Positions 19,365 to 29,198 are shown, counted from the stretch's first letter. The stretch is 64,000 nucleotides of DNA from Gammaproteobacteria bacterium (GCA_029882975.1 JAOUJW010000021.1:24261-88260), one strand, 5' to 3'. Made by a program: numbers and translations. Notes: generated by a model from the letters alone, not told the origin.

Positions 19365-21662
19365 CTAGCTGCTCTTGCGTTCCTCCCTGTGGAAAAAACA
19401 ATGGGTGTTCTTACCCAGTTTTTTGGCATGGTACATGGCTTGGTCGGCATGTTGCAGCAGACTTTCCCCAGTGGTGCCATCGTCGGGGTAGATGGCCACA
19501 CCAATGCTGGCAGTAACCTCAAGCACTTGTGTGCCGGATTCTTTGCGAGCATGCAGGTTTTGGGAAAGTCTGGCAACAATGGAATTGATTTCTGACAGCG
19601 ATGCGAGTTCATGTAGGATTACTGCAAATTCATCCCCGCCCAGGCGTGCAACCGTATCATCCGAACGAACTTGATTCTGGATTTTCTGTGCCATATCAAT
19701 CAGTACTTCATCGCCCGCCGCATGGCCCAGGTCGTCGTTTACTTTCTTAAAACCGTCCAGATCGATGTACAAAACAGCAAACAACAGCTGTTTACGGTCA
19801 GCGCGTTGTAATGCGGTGCGCAGACGGTCATGAAATAGAAAGCGGTTGGCCAGGTTTGTTAATTGATCAAAGTGAGCCAGTTGTTCCAGTTTTTCCTGGT
19901 TTTCCTTTAAGGTAGAAATGTCCAGTATGATCATGGCATAGTGGGTAATCTCACCTTTACTATTGAGTACTGCGGATACAGATGTTTGACAAGGCTTGGC
20001 GCCACCGTCTTTGTGCCGACTCCATATTTCCCCCTGCCACTGGGTGTGAGCTGTTATTGTCGGCCATAAATGCTCAATAAAATCCTGATTGTGGTTTTTA
20101 CTGCTAAACATCAGCGGTACATGGCTGATGAGTTCCTTGCGAGTATATCCGGTGAGTTTGCAGAAAGCCGTGTTACTGTCCAGGATACTGCCATACGCAT
20201 CCAGAACGGTAATAGCTTCCTGGCTATTGTCGAATACGACCTTTGCCATACGGAGTTTTTCTTCGGTGTGGCGTCGCTCGGTAATATCGCGTACGGTACC
20301 CACCAGGCGTTGAGCGTGTCCATTGACATCGGCATACACTTGTCCTGATATTTTGACAATTCTTTCCCGGCCATTGGGCCGGACGATGGAATGTTCCAGG
20401 GTGAAGCCGCAACGGTTAGCGAGAGCGGATCCAATCTCGTTTTGAACACGGTTTTTGTCACTATCCGCTACCTGCTGATAAAAAGCTTGCATGCTGGGTT
20501 CTGTTGTATCGGGATGGGTTCCTAAAATGCGGTGAAGTTCTTCAGACCAACTGACGGTATTGTTGTTGAGGTCTTGAACCCAGCTGCCCAGGTGGGTAAG
20601 TTGCTGAGCTTTGTTTAACATATCAGCCTGGTTTTTCAGATCCTGTTCAGCCTGTTTTAATTGGCTGATATCCCGCAGACTGACAATGCCTGTAGTGATT
20701 CCGTTATGCTTGGAGAAACTGAGGCTGATGTGAACCGGAATTTCCGTGCCGTCACTCAGTAGAGCACTAAATTCCTTCAGATCGTTTTTGGAGCGGTTGG
20801 TAGCGGAATGAAACGCGTTTTGTCGCCATTGGCCGTGGTTTTGTCGAAAACGTTCCGGGATCAGACATTCGATTTCCATCCCGATGATTTCATCTTTGTG
20901 GTAAGCAAATAATTGGGTAGCTTGGTAGTTGGCTTGAAGAATTTTTCCTTCGGTGTTGACAATGAACAGGGGGTTGGGCACTGATTCCAATAAATCGGTG
21001 GTGTATTGGTTTTGGTTATCCAATAGTTTATGAGTGTAAAAGAGTTTTCGTAAACCAACCAGGATGATGAAGGCGATGGCGATCACAATCGGTACCAGGG
21101 CAAAAATACTTCCGCTCATGCTGCGCAACTCTTCGAACAACATTTGATTGTGTTGCGTATCCTCTGATTCGCTGTAATGCCGGTTCAGGGCGTGGATGGC
21201 CATCATGCCGGGGCCGCTGCCGAAGGTTTTTTGTTCAATGGCGGAATTGGTTGCTGTGATAGTCAGGCGTTTGGCATATAGCTGTAGGACGGTATGGAAA
21301 GCCTTAAGTTGCTCTTGAGTTTCGTGATGATCGTGCTCCAGGGTTTTTAATGTTTCCACATCCCGAAAAACAATGTTCAATTGTTTTTGAGCTGCAGCCA
21401 CTACGCTAGTATCGCCTTGTTCCAATTGTTCGAAGAATTGCAAAAAACCCGGCTGAGAATTATTGCCATGGCTGAAGTGATCTTCCAGATGCTTCAGTGT
21501 GGTGTGCATTTGTTGGTAAACACGATGCCACTGCTCCACTTTTTTTAAGTGTGCATTCAAATGGTTACCAAACTGGACAACCGCGGCAGAAAGTCCGGTG
21601 GTCAAAATGATCACGGCTATGATGTTGAGTGTAAACGAATTTAGGACCTTCGGGTGTTTCAT
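19365..21662 (-). CDS. Membrane-anchored PAS/PAC diguanylate cyclase (GGDEF)
   Basis: 765 residues. Two membrane segments (about 8-30 and 190-215) flank a helical periplasmic sensor region of about 160 residues. Then come three PAS-type segments: about 225-340 (LFIVNTEGKILQANY), about 345-465 (with PAC-like VGTVRDITERR) and about 470-590 (ITVLDAYGSILDSNTAFCKLTGY). The C-terminal GGDEF domain has an intact GGDEF signature (675-679). An RSDD lies five residues before it, the inhibitory c-di-GMP I-site. It should make c-di-GMP under feedback inhibition. No EAL domain follows. The ATG at 21662 is chosen over a TTG at 21716 because it directly precedes the first membrane segment. Confidence 0.93.
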   Translation of the reverse strand: MKHPKVLNSFTLNIIAVIILTTGLSAAVVQFGNHLNAHLKKVEQWHRVYQQMHTTLKHLEDHFSHGNNSQPGFLQFFEQLEQGDTSVVAAAQKQLNIVFRDVETLKTLEHDHHETQEQLKAFHTVLQLYAKRLTITATNSAIEQKTFGSGPGMMAIHALNRHYSESEDTQHNQMLFEELRSMSGSIFALVPIVIAIAFIILVGLRKLFYTHKLLDNQNQYTTDLLESVPNPLFIVNTEGKILQANYQATQLFAYHKDEIIGMEIECLIPERFRQNHGQWRQNAFHSATNRSKNDLKEFSALLSDGTEIPVHISLSFSKHNGITTGIVSLRDISQLKQAEQDLKNQADMLNKAQQLTHLGSWVQDLNNNTVSWSEELHRILGTHPDTTEPSMQAFYQQVADSDKNRVQNEIGSALANRCGFTLEHSIVRPNGRERIVKISGQVYADVNGHAQRLVGTVRDITERRHTEEKLRMAKVVFDNSQEAITVLDAYGSILDSNTAFCKLTGYTRKELISHVPLMFSSKNHNQDFIEHLWPTITAHTQWQGEIWSRHKDGGAKPCQTSVSAVLNSKGEITHYAMIILDISTLKENQEKLEQLAHFDQLTNLANRFLFHDRLRTALQRADRKQLLFAVLYIDLDGFKKVNDDLGHAAGDEVLIDMAQKIQNQVRSDDTVARLGGDEFAVILHELASLSEINSIVARLSQNLHARKESGTQVLEVTASIGVAIYPDDGTTGESLLQHADQAMYHAKKLGKNTHCFFHREERKSS

Positions 21663-21796
21663 AGGCAAATCGGGCTTTTGTGTCTGAATATCTTTATAGC
21701 GGCAATCATTTAGCAATCATTGTAAAAGGTGATTTACATTTGTGGTGTCGTAAGGCGTTGATGTAGTGGGAAATACAGTTGTGAGAAAACGGCGGC

Positions 21797-21825
21797 TTGA
21801 CAGCAGGTGGGAGCTGGATCATAAT
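21797..21825 (+). promoter_or_regulatory. Sigma-70 promoter of the TetR/MMPL operon
   Basis: A perfect -35 box TTGACA (21797-21802), a 17-base spacer and a -10 box CATAAT (21820-21825). The expected start site, around 21832, falls inside an inverted repeat just downstream. Confidence 0.75.
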
Positions 21826-21827
21826 TA

Positions 21828-21847
21828 AAACGAACACTCGTTCTTTA
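21828..21847. promoter_or_regulatory. Probable TetR operator
   Basis: Inverted repeat GAAC-ACTC-GTTC (21832-21843) within AACGAACACTCGTTCTT, overlapping the predicted transcription start and ending about 20 bases before the tetR ATG. GAAC-N4-GTTC palindromes are common operators of TetR-type repressors. Position and shape suggest autoregulation of the operon. Confidence 0.6.
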
Positions 21848-21863
21848 TTAAAGGTGAAAAAGA

Positions 21864-22535
21864 ATGGCTCCCAAAGTTTCTGACCAGCATCAAGAGGCCC
21901 GTCGACAACAGATTCTCAAGGCGGCCTTGGTTTGTTTTGCGGCGAACGGCTTTCATAAGACCACCATGCGGGATATCTGCCGCGAAGCCGGTCTTAGTAC
22001 CGGTGCGGTTTACAGCTATTTCGAAAACAAGGAAGTCTTGATTCGAGCCTTGAATGAATGGGGAAGACAATTGAATCAGGCGGCATTCAACGCCGGTACA
22101 ACGGAAGCAGGCTCACAGGAGACACTGTCCCCGCAAGCGGTCATGTCTAAAGTATTGCGGGCGTTCATACTTCGAGCGGGCGATCCCACCATGCGCAATG
22201 CCATACGAGCCGATGCCATGTTTATGACGGAGATGCTCACGGATGACAAACTGGCGCATATGGGTTGTGAGGAATACGAACAACAACTGGTGGGAACTAT
22301 AATTAACATCGTAACTCAGATGCAGGAGACTGGATGCATGGATGCTCAGTGCAACAGCCGTGCCGTAGCGGAAGTGTTGTTCAGTTTAGTGCAAGGGGTT
22401 TATTGGCAAATATTGATCAATCCCAATTTGGACCTGCATGCCTATGCAGATGCTGTAGAAGCAACTGTGTTCGGCCGGTTGTGGATATCAACACCGGGAT
22501 GTGTTGAACCCAATGGCGGTCCGGAGAAGGACTAA
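21864..22535 (+). CDS. TetR/AcrR family transcriptional regulator
   Basis: 223 residues. The N-terminal helix-turn-helix (about residues 15-60) contains ILKAALVCFAANGFHKTTM and DICREAGLSTGAVYSYF, a typical TetR DNA-binding domain. The all-helical C-terminal part (about 70-205) is the ligand and dimer domain. The first gene of a four-gene operon: 15 bases separate its stop from the MMPL transporter start. A GAAC-N4-GTTC palindrome overlaps the promoter just upstream, so it is probably a repressor of its own operon. The inducing ligand cannot be told from sequence; lipid-like or hydrophobic compounds are reasonable guesses given the transporter. Confidence 0.93.
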   Translation: MAPKVSDQHQEARRQQILKAALVCFAANGFHKTTMRDICREAGLSTGAVYSYFENKEVLIRALNEWGRQLNQAAFNAGTTEAGSQETLSPQAVMSKVLRAFILRAGDPTMRNAIRADAMFMTEMLTDDKLAHMGCEEYEQQLVGTIINIVTQMQETGCMDAQCNSRAVAEVLFSLVQGVYWQILINPNLDLHAYADAVEATVFGRLWISTPGCVEPNGGPEKD

Positions 22536-22550
22536 ACCACAAGTTAGTAA

Positions 22551-25142
22551 ATGGAAAAACCGATGAAGAAAATGCTGAGTGATTTGGGAAGGGTTTTTGA
22601 ACGTCTGCCGGACGGGTTAAGGAATAGGCGCTGGTGGATCTGGTCCGGGTTTCTGCTTAGTCTGGTGTTGTTGTTGCCCGGAGCAGGTAAATTCGAGCTG
22701 GATTTATCGGATGAGCAGTTTTTTCGGGAACAAGATCCGGTGCGTGCGGCTTATGACAGATTTCGGGCCCACTTTGGTGGAGATGAGTCCATCTATATTG
22801 TGTACCGTCCCAAAGACGGTGATTTGTTCTCCGATGCTTCTTTGAAAGCCTTACAGGGAATACAAGAAGAGTTGCTCAACTATCGGGCTCAATTAGCACC
22901 GGGGGAGTCTTCGCCGTTTGATCGTGTTACGGATGTGACCACTTTGCTAAATGTGAGTTATCTGGAAGCCAGTGACGACGCACTGATAGCCCGGCCGTTT
23001 ATCGGGCAGGATTTGCCGGTAACACAAGCACAACGTGCGCTACTGAAGCGCCAAGCCCTGGAGCACCCTATTTATCCCATGGTCTACATATCGCCGGATG
23101 GTAGCTATGGCGGTATTTTGATACATACGGATTTTAAGGCAACCAAGGTCCGTCCGGCAACGGAAGTCAGTGATATTAGTCTGGACAATATCGACATGGA
23201 CGCTTTTGATGTAACCAAAGCTCAAAGTTCTTCAGAAACACTTTATGCCAATTCCGAATTCGAATTTGTCACCATGGAAGAGTACGCCAGGGTGACCAAG
23301 GCCATTTATGCCGTTATCTATAAAAGCCAATACCTCGATGTCCTGGAATATTTTCCTATGGGGGCTCCGGTTGTAAATACGTATGTTCTGGATGAGATGG
23401 CACCGCAGGTCAATATGGTCATGGCTATTTCTCTGCTGTTGATCATTGTAATTCAGTGGTTTCTCTTTCGATCCTTGTCTGCCGTGGTGTGGCCTCAGCT
23501 GATTATCATTGTATCAGCCGCCATGGTTGTAGCGACTCTGGGGTGGTTGGGTATAACCATGAACCTGATGATTAACGTGGTGATTCTGCTGGTGATGGTG
23601 GTGGGTGTGGCCGATTCGGTGCATATCTTGTCCGGCTATATGTACTTTCGAAACCAGGGGCAAGTCCATGAGCAGGCTTTACGCTCCACTTTCCGAAAAT
23701 CGGGGGTGGCGGTTTTACTGACTACATTAACAACGGGATTGGGTATGTTGTCCTTGACCATTGTCCCGTTGGTACCAATTCAAAATATGGGGATCGCGGC
23801 CGCCTTGGGAGTGTTTTTCGCCTTCGTTATGAGTATTGTGATTTTGCCCTTGATGTTGGATATTTGGAATCCCGTAGGCAAACGCGGTGTCGCCGGACAC
23901 CACAGAGTGCAAAAATGGTTGCGCCGGATAGAGCACTGGGGTTACGAGCAACCGAAGTTAAATATTACCGTGTTTGCCGTCATTATGGTGGTTTTCCTGG
24001 TGGGCGTGAGTAAGGTTGAAGTGGATTCCAATTTTATGGAATTGTTTGATACGGACTCTCCCATACGCATTGCGCAAGAAACGGCAGAAGCCAAAATGGG
24101 CGGTACCATGGGAATGGAACTCATGGTGAGTTCTGAAACTGACGATACGTTTAGGGATCCACAAGTGCTCAATGCCATGGATGGTTTTCAACAGTGGCTG
24201 CGAACCACGTATCCGGATGTCATGGTGCGCATTTACTCTATTGTTGATGTTGTGAAAGACGCCAATCGTTCCCTCAACGGTGGCCGTGAAGAAGCCTATA
24301 GTGTGCCGCAGGATGAGCAGGTATTACGCCAGACCTTGTTTATGTTCTCCAATGCCAATCCTAAAGAACGCAGACGGGTGGTGTCAGATACTTACCGGGA
24401 TGCCCACATTACTTTGCTGATGAAAAATCGTGGTACCAAGTCATACATTGCCATGGTGCGGCATATGCAGCAGGAGTTGGAACAACGATTTGCGCCACTC
24501 AAAGAGCGTTACCCGCAATTGAACGTTACGCCAACCGGTGGTTTGGTTTTGATGATTAAAATCCTGGACTTTGTCAGTTGGTCCCAGATCCGGGGTTTTA
24601 GCCTTGCTCTGCTGGCTATTAGTGTGGTTCTGTTGTTGACCTTCCGTTCCGTCAGGGTGGGGTTGTTGGCATTGTTTCCCAATTTATTGCCTTTATCCGT
24701 CGTGTTCGGATTAATGGGGTATTTGGGAATTCCTTTGGATGCGGACACCTTGATTGTGGCGCCGGTTATGATTGGTATTGTGGTGGATGATACTATTCAT
24801 TTTCTCACACATTACCGGGCTTTGATGGAAGAGAAAGGGGATATTGATGCAGCGATAGTTGATTCGTTTAGGGAAGTTGGTCAAGCCATTACCTTTACTA
24901 CAGTGATATTGCTGGGAGCATTTTTGGCCTTTGGCTTGTTGGATCATCAGGGAATAAAGAACTTTGGATTGTTGGCGGGGGTGGCTGTTGCAACCGCTTT
25001 GGCCGGGGATTTGTTGTTGCTGCCCGCTCTTTTGAAAGTAACACGCAGTACCTTTGGCTTTGGCCCGGCACAAACTGCTTCACGAAGAACTCAGTCAGAG
25101 ACGGTTGCCTCGTCGCCGGGTATTACAGGAGAAACCAAATGA
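22551..25142 (+). CDS. MMPL/RND-superfamily lipid-type transporter
   Basis: 863-residue inner-membrane protein of the RND superfamily, in the MMPL/patched-like branch rather than the AcrB branch. Two repeats, each with one membrane segment, a large periplasmic loop and a five-helix bundle, give about 12 segments. Sterol-sensing-like bundles start near residues 283 and 678. Proton-relay style motifs are VVGVADSVHIL in repeat one and GIVVDDTIHFLTHY (about 739-752) in repeat two. Relatives move hydrophobic lipids such as hopanoids. Its 3' end overlaps the LolA-like gene by four bases (ATGA), so the two are translationally coupled. Substrate is unknown. Confidence 0.92.
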   Translation: MEKPMKKMLSDLGRVFERLPDGLRNRRWWIWSGFLLSLVLLLPGAGKFELDLSDEQFFREQDPVRAAYDRFRAHFGGDESIYIVYRPKDGDLFSDASLKALQGIQEELLNYRAQLAPGESSPFDRVTDVTTLLNVSYLEASDDALIARPFIGQDLPVTQAQRALLKRQALEHPIYPMVYISPDGSYGGILIHTDFKATKVRPATEVSDISLDNIDMDAFDVTKAQSSSETLYANSEFEFVTMEEYARVTKAIYAVIYKSQYLDVLEYFPMGAPVVNTYVLDEMAPQVNMVMAISLLLIIVIQWFLFRSLSAVVWPQLIIIVSAAMVVATLGWLGITMNLMINVVILLVMVVGVADSVHILSGYMYFRNQGQVHEQALRSTFRKSGVAVLLTTLTTGLGMLSLTIVPLVPIQNMGIAAALGVFFAFVMSIVILPLMLDIWNPVGKRGVAGHHRVQKWLRRIEHWGYEQPKLNITVFAVIMVVFLVGVSKVEVDSNFMELFDTDSPIRIAQETAEAKMGGTMGMELMVSSETDDTFRDPQVLNAMDGFQQWLRTTYPDVMVRIYSIVDVVKDANRSLNGGREEAYSVPQDEQVLRQTLFMFSNANPKERRRVVSDTYRDAHITLLMKNRGTKSYIAMVRHMQQELEQRFAPLKERYPQLNVTPTGGLVLMIKILDFVSWSQIRGFSLALLAISVVLLLTFRSVRVGLLALFPNLLPLSVVFGLMGYLGIPLDADTLIVAPVMIGIVVDDTIHFLTHYRALMEEKGDIDAAIVDSFREVGQAITFTTVILLGAFLAFGLLDHQGIKNFGLLAGVAVATALAGDLLLLPALLKVTRSTFGFGPAQTASRRTQSETVASSPGITGETK

Positions 25143-26020
25143 AACAAGCTTTTTTTTACGTATGTGCTGCACTGATAGGAATGGGCTTGAATTTTGGAAT
25201 CGGTTCCGCTCACGCCGGTCAGGCTGAAGATATTATGCAACGGGTCGTGGATCGCGATGACGGTGCAAGTAATTATTCCAAGCAAATAGTGGCTACCTGT
25301 CGCTATACCATTAGCGCTGGACGGTTGGCTTGTGCGGATACCCCCAGAGTAAAAGTATTGGAAAGCGTGCAAAAGGATTTTGGTGACAATGGGAAAGACA
25401 GTCGCAGTATCAGTTTTATACAAAAGCCGGTGGCAGAGCAGGGTATTGGGTTTTTACAATACGATTATGATGATCCGCTAAAGGATACAGACCAATGGAT
25501 GTATTTATCGGCACTGAATAAAGTCAAACGCATAGTGTCAGGTAAGCAAAATCAACCTAAGGAAGGTACCTTGTTTGGCTCGGAAATCGCGTATGAGGAT
25601 GTCGAACGTCCGCATCTGGATGACTATTCCTATCGCTTGTTGAAGGAAGAGACTTTTCAGGGACGTCCTTGTTGGGTGATAGAGGCGGTCCCAAAGCCGG
25701 AGCGGGCTCGTAAAAGCAATTACTCAAAGTCAGTGCAATGGATCGATAAAGAACGGGACATGGCTTTGAAAATAGTTTCCTATGACCGACGTCAGCGTGA
25801 GGTTAAGCAGGTGACTTTTGCTGCAATTAAATTGATAAATAATATCTGGGTGGCACATAGGATTAATTTCAATAACGTGCAAACCCGACGAATCACGACC
25901 ATGAAAACGGATGGGATAAAAATGAATATAGATGTGGAAGATGAACTGTTTGGGCAAAGGGCGCTTACGGATGCAGGCTATCGCGCCGGCCGGCTACAAC
26001 AATTGCGCGGTCAATTGTAG
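25139..26020 (+). CDS. LolA-like outer membrane lipoprotein-sorting protein
   Basis: 293-residue periplasmic protein. The signal peptide spans residues 1-26 (cleavage near GSAHA). The mature protein opens with EDIMQRVVDRDDG and contains DQWMYLSALNKVKRI and LFGSEIAYEDVERP, typical of the 'outer membrane lipoprotein-sorting protein' family with a LolA/LolB-type half-barrel. Such proteins often pair with MMPL-type transporters and are thought to carry lipid across the periplasm. The start overlaps the transporter stop by four bases. The next gene, a beta-barrel, follows after 7 bases, completing an inner membrane, periplasm and outer membrane set. Confidence 0.9.
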   Translation: MKQAFFYVCAALIGMGLNFGIGSAHAGQAEDIMQRVVDRDDGASNYSKQIVATCRYTISAGRLACADTPRVKVLESVQKDFGDNGKDSRSISFIQKPVAEQGIGFLQYDYDDPLKDTDQWMYLSALNKVKRIVSGKQNQPKEGTLFGSEIAYEDVERPHLDDYSYRLLKEETFQGRPCWVIEAVPKPERARKSNYSKSVQWIDKERDMALKIVSYDRRQREVKQVTFAAIKLINNIWVAHRINFNNVQTRRITTMKTDGIKMNIDVEDELFGQRALTDAGYRAGRLQQLRGQL

Positions 26021-26027
26021 ACAGGGT

Positions 26028-27314
26028 ATGAGACAATTACTCTATACCTTGGTGCTAGGGCTGTTGGTGCCTTCATTGTTCGCGGCAGAAGAGTTGGATA
26101 TGAATTTTGACGTTACCGGCACAATGGAAACCGACGCGCTGGATGGTCTGGAAAATCAAAAACCTTGGCGGTTGCACATCAGTTATTTGCAAAACTGGCA
26201 TTTACCGCAACGACAAACCGACTTGCAGCATCTGGATTTAAAACTGCAGGTGGAGACGCTGTTGGCTGAACAACTTTACGCAGTAGTGGATGCGACCCTG
26301 GTAGCAAGGATAGGCGATGATAGTCAAATCGATGCTAGTCAAGCGCTGGACTGGGATTCGAGGGTTCAGGCTTTGTATTTGCAGGGTAGATTGGATCAGT
26401 TCAGTATGAAAGCAGGTTATCAAACTGCGGTTTGGGGAAAAATGGATATGCTTGGCGTTACGGATCGCTTAAGCCCCTGGGATTTTTCCCAGTTTGCTTA
26501 CACCGCACCACAGGATGCGCGTATCGCTCAAGGAATAATCACCGCATCGCATTTTATCAACTTCGGCACGGAAGCGGAGTTTGTTTATAATGTCGCTCCA
26601 CAGGTGAACCGATACCCTGGTGGCGGTGCTCGGTATTTGCTGGAACAGCAACTGGGGTACCGTAACTTTTCTCTTGACGAAGCCAAACCGCAAACGTTTT
26701 CCGATTATGAGCTGGCTTTGCGCTTAAAGCTGAGTAGAGGGAGTTTTGACGGTACGTTTACCATTGCCCGTTTGTTGCAAAATGACCCGTATTTTGAATT
26801 CGTTGCGACCGATCAGTTTCGCGCCCTATATCCGGATTACTATTTGCTGGCGTATTCATACAATTTTGCCGGTGATGGGGTATTGTGGAAGTTGGCCTTG
26901 GCTTATTCTGCCAAACGCAGTTTGTTTCTGAATGACAAGCGTACGGAGATGGACTCCATTCAATGGGGTGGGGGGGTGGATTTGAATTTAGGAAACGATT
27001 TAATATTAAGTGCGGAAGCGACCTACGCATTCCTGGACCTACCCGGTACAGCCCCGGTTCAAAGAAACGATTCCCGGTTGGCGACACGAGTGTCCAAATC
27101 TTTCATGCATAAAGATTTGGAAACAGTTTACTATTTTCAGTACCACGTAGAAGATCACGCCCAAACCCACAGCGGTTCACTCAGCTATCACCTGAACGAC
27201 GAGTGGTCTGTGGATTTGGTTTGTACCGTGTTTGAGGTTAATGACTCGCAGGCACCTACCCAATTTATGGACGATTGGGATAGTGTAAGCATAAAAACCA
27301 CCTATTCCTGGTAA
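26028..27314 (+). CDS. Outer-membrane beta-barrel protein (DUF1302/alginate-export-like)
   Basis: 428 residues. The signal peptide spans residues 1-20 (LLYTLVLGLLVPSLFAAE). The rest is rich in alternating amphipathic strands with aromatic girdles, such as WRLHISYLQNWHLPQ, YELALRLKLSRGSF and VYYFQYHVEDHAQT, and ends in Trp (TTYSW), a usual outer-membrane C terminus. The sequence AGYQTAVWGKMDMLGVTDRLSPWD is typical of DUF1302-like porins. The ATG at 26028 has AGGGT just upstream and precedes the signal peptide; the frame is open further up, inside the LolA-like gene. It is the last gene of the TetR operon and a likely outer-membrane exit or receptor. It is convergent with the DUF3592 gene. Confidence 0.82.
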   Translation: MRQLLYTLVLGLLVPSLFAAEELDMNFDVTGTMETDALDGLENQKPWRLHISYLQNWHLPQRQTDLQHLDLKLQVETLLAEQLYAVVDATLVARIGDDSQIDASQALDWDSRVQALYLQGRLDQFSMKAGYQTAVWGKMDMLGVTDRLSPWDFSQFAYTAPQDARIAQGIITASHFINFGTEAEFVYNVAPQVNRYPGGGARYLLEQQLGYRNFSLDEAKPQTFSDYELALRLKLSRGSFDGTFTIARLLQNDPYFEFVATDQFRALYPDYYLLAYSYNFAGDGVLWKLALAYSAKRSLFLNDKRTEMDSIQWGGGVDLNLGNDLILSAEATYAFLDLPGTAPVQRNDSRLATRVSKSFMHKDLETVYYFQYHVEDHAQTHSGSLSYHLNDEWSVDLVCTVFEVNDSQAPTQFMDDWDSVSIKTTYSW

Positions 27315-27326
27315 TTCTTATCACGG

Positions 27327-29198
27327 TCAGGCGGCGCCTTTGATTCGCATGTCCATGTAGTGTTTCAGTTGCTCCGCCAGATCGCGGCCGTTAATGCTTT
27401 CGGCAATAGTGATTTTGTTGTTGTCGTGTTTTACGGCCCGTATATTAAAATGTTCAATTTTTTTCACCCCTTGTCCGGTACTGCCGCTGCGATACAGCTC
27501 CAGTTCTTTCAGTTCATCACTGCGAATGTGATGCTTGCCAATAGGGACAATAAATAAACGCCTCGATACAGCAATTTCTCCCGGGCGAATGCGAGTACGC
27601 AGATTGTTTAAGGGGACATAAATGAGAGCGATAGTGGCAATCAGTGCCACAATGGCAAAGGGTATGGAGAATACACCGGTAAAGATGCTAAAGGCACCGT
27701 CACCGAATTGCGTGTTTATGCTGTAAGTGGCAAAACCAAACCCGGCGGCAAATACAAACGCAAACAACGTCAGGATCTTGCCGCGGAACATGGGAAAATA
27801 AAACTCATGCTGGTCGCCGTTGTTGATATACCGCAGGACCGGTGCCAAGGCTGTATCATCCAGATCTCCTCGATTGATGGCGGCCTCAATTTGCTGAGCC
27901 TGGTCTTCGCGTTTTTGTTGCATTTGTGCGCTGAGGTCGTGGAACACGGTGGACGAGACTTTGCCGGTTTTAAATACGGGTATGTTGTACTGACGCTTTA
28001 AATCAACTCCGGGTAGGTTTGCGCGCAGGTTCAAACGCCAGAAATTATATGCCTCGCTCCGAGTGACATCGGCTTCGGGCAAATTATCGGGTACGTCAAA
28101 TCGGAACGATAAGCGGATGCCATTACTTTGGGGGCTTACGCCCGCTGTACCGGCTTCCGCCCATTTAATGGTTTCACGGCGGCGACGGTTGTCACCGCTG
28201 CCTGATACATAACTATGGACGCATTCCAGCTCCACTTTGTATATGGCGTCGAGTTGGTGCAGGTTTTCGATATACAAATGGCCGCCCACGTGCCCACCTA
28301 TAGAACCGGGGAAGGGATCCATAACCAACTTGATTACACCGAAACGCTTCCATTCACGGGTCAGGTTGACTGCTTTGACAGTGAGAAATATCCCCGCCAG
28401 GGGGAATAGCAGGCCGGCCAGTGCCCCATAGTTCGATTTGGCCAGTTCCTGTGGTAAAACGAAAATCAAAGGAAGTGTGAGGGCATTCCACAAGCCCGCG
28501 AACACCCACATTGCTATCATCTGGGTGTTCGCATTGGAACGGATTTCGTTGTTACGCCACTCTTTTTTGTGCTGCCAATACTGGTGGTCATTGGCGCTGG
28601 TGTGGGGGTTGTTATCCGAAACCAGGTCGCGTCGTTGTTGTACGAATTCCTTAAATTCCATTGATGAACCTGTCTCGGCGCTATGGTGTTGCCATTGTTG
28701 CTTCAGTTGTCGCAGGGACGGTTGAGGGTTTTTCCGGGTGGATCGAAGTCCGGCATAGGCGACAACGGATCCAATGAGTATAAACACAGAGCAAAAAATC
28801 GTCACGAAAACCAGCAACCCCCAACGCATGTCGCGGTCAATAACCGATTGCGAGGGGTTGGCAGGGTCAAACCACACAGTGATAGAGTTTTGAGCACTTT
28901 GAGACGATTCCAATCGATGTTGTAGTTGTTCCTGATAGCGGCCGATATTGTCTGAAAACTGTGCTACGTAGACACGCTTACCTCTGTAGGTGGTCTGGTC
29001 TACCTGGTATTCATATTCCGCTTCCACACCATTGTCCGGTCGCTCGACGTTAAGGACTATCCCTGATGCAGATTGCCATTGCTGCATAGCTACCCAGTCT
29101 TGCACCATGGGTACGGTGGTTTGCCCGAGAAAGTATAGCCCGCCACCGGCAAATGCCAGCCCGAACAGCAAGGTAAAGATAGCGTTAATGCTTCTCAT
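27327..29198 (-). CDS. DUF3592 domain membrane protein
   Basis: 623-residue inner-membrane protein of unknown function. An N-terminal membrane segment (about 5-27) is followed by the DUF3592 module (about 38-155: VEAEYEYQVDQTTYRGKRV, VWFDPANPSQSVIDRD), which closes with a second membrane segment. Two more hydrophobic pairs lie near 225-275 and 475-535. Between them is a beta-rich soluble part (about 290-410). A final soluble domain (about 545-620) looks like a PH-type module (EIAVSRRLFIVPIGKHHI, DELKELELYRSG). No enzymatic motif is visible. It is transcribed alone and convergent with the barrel gene, 12 bases apart. Confidence 0.8.
   Translation of the reverse strand: MRSINAIFTLLFGLAFAGGGLYFLGQTTVPMVQDWVAMQQWQSASGIVLNVERPDNGVEAEYEYQVDQTTYRGKRVYVAQFSDNIGRYQEQLQHRLESSQSAQNSITVWFDPANPSQSVIDRDMRWGLLVFVTIFCSVFILIGSVVAYAGLRSTRKNPQPSLRQLKQQWQHHSAETGSSMEFKEFVQQRRDLVSDNNPHTSANDHQYWQHKKEWRNNEIRSNANTQMIAMWVFAGLWNALTLPLIFVLPQELAKSNYGALAGLLFPLAGIFLTVKAVNLTREWKRFGVIKLVMDPFPGSIGGHVGGHLYIENLHQLDAIYKVELECVHSYVSGSGDNRRRRETIKWAEAGTAGVSPQSNGIRLSFRFDVPDNLPEADVTRSEAYNFWRLNLRANLPGVDLKRQYNIPVFKTGKVSSTVFHDLSAQMQQKREDQAQQIEAAINRGDLDDTALAPVLRYINNGDQHEFYFPMFRGKILTLFAFVFAAGFGFATYSINTQFGDGAFSIFTGVFSIPFAIVALIATIALIYVPLNNLRTRIRPGEIAVSRRLFIVPIGKHHIRSDELKELELYRSGSTGQGVKKIEHFNIRAVKHDNNKITIAESINGRDLAEQLKHYMDMRIKGAA

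Noticed and set aside
19144..19401. Minus-strand 85-residue frame after the GGDEF gene
   Set aside because: It starts inside the GGDEF coding region in another frame, without ribosome site or recognisable protein pattern.
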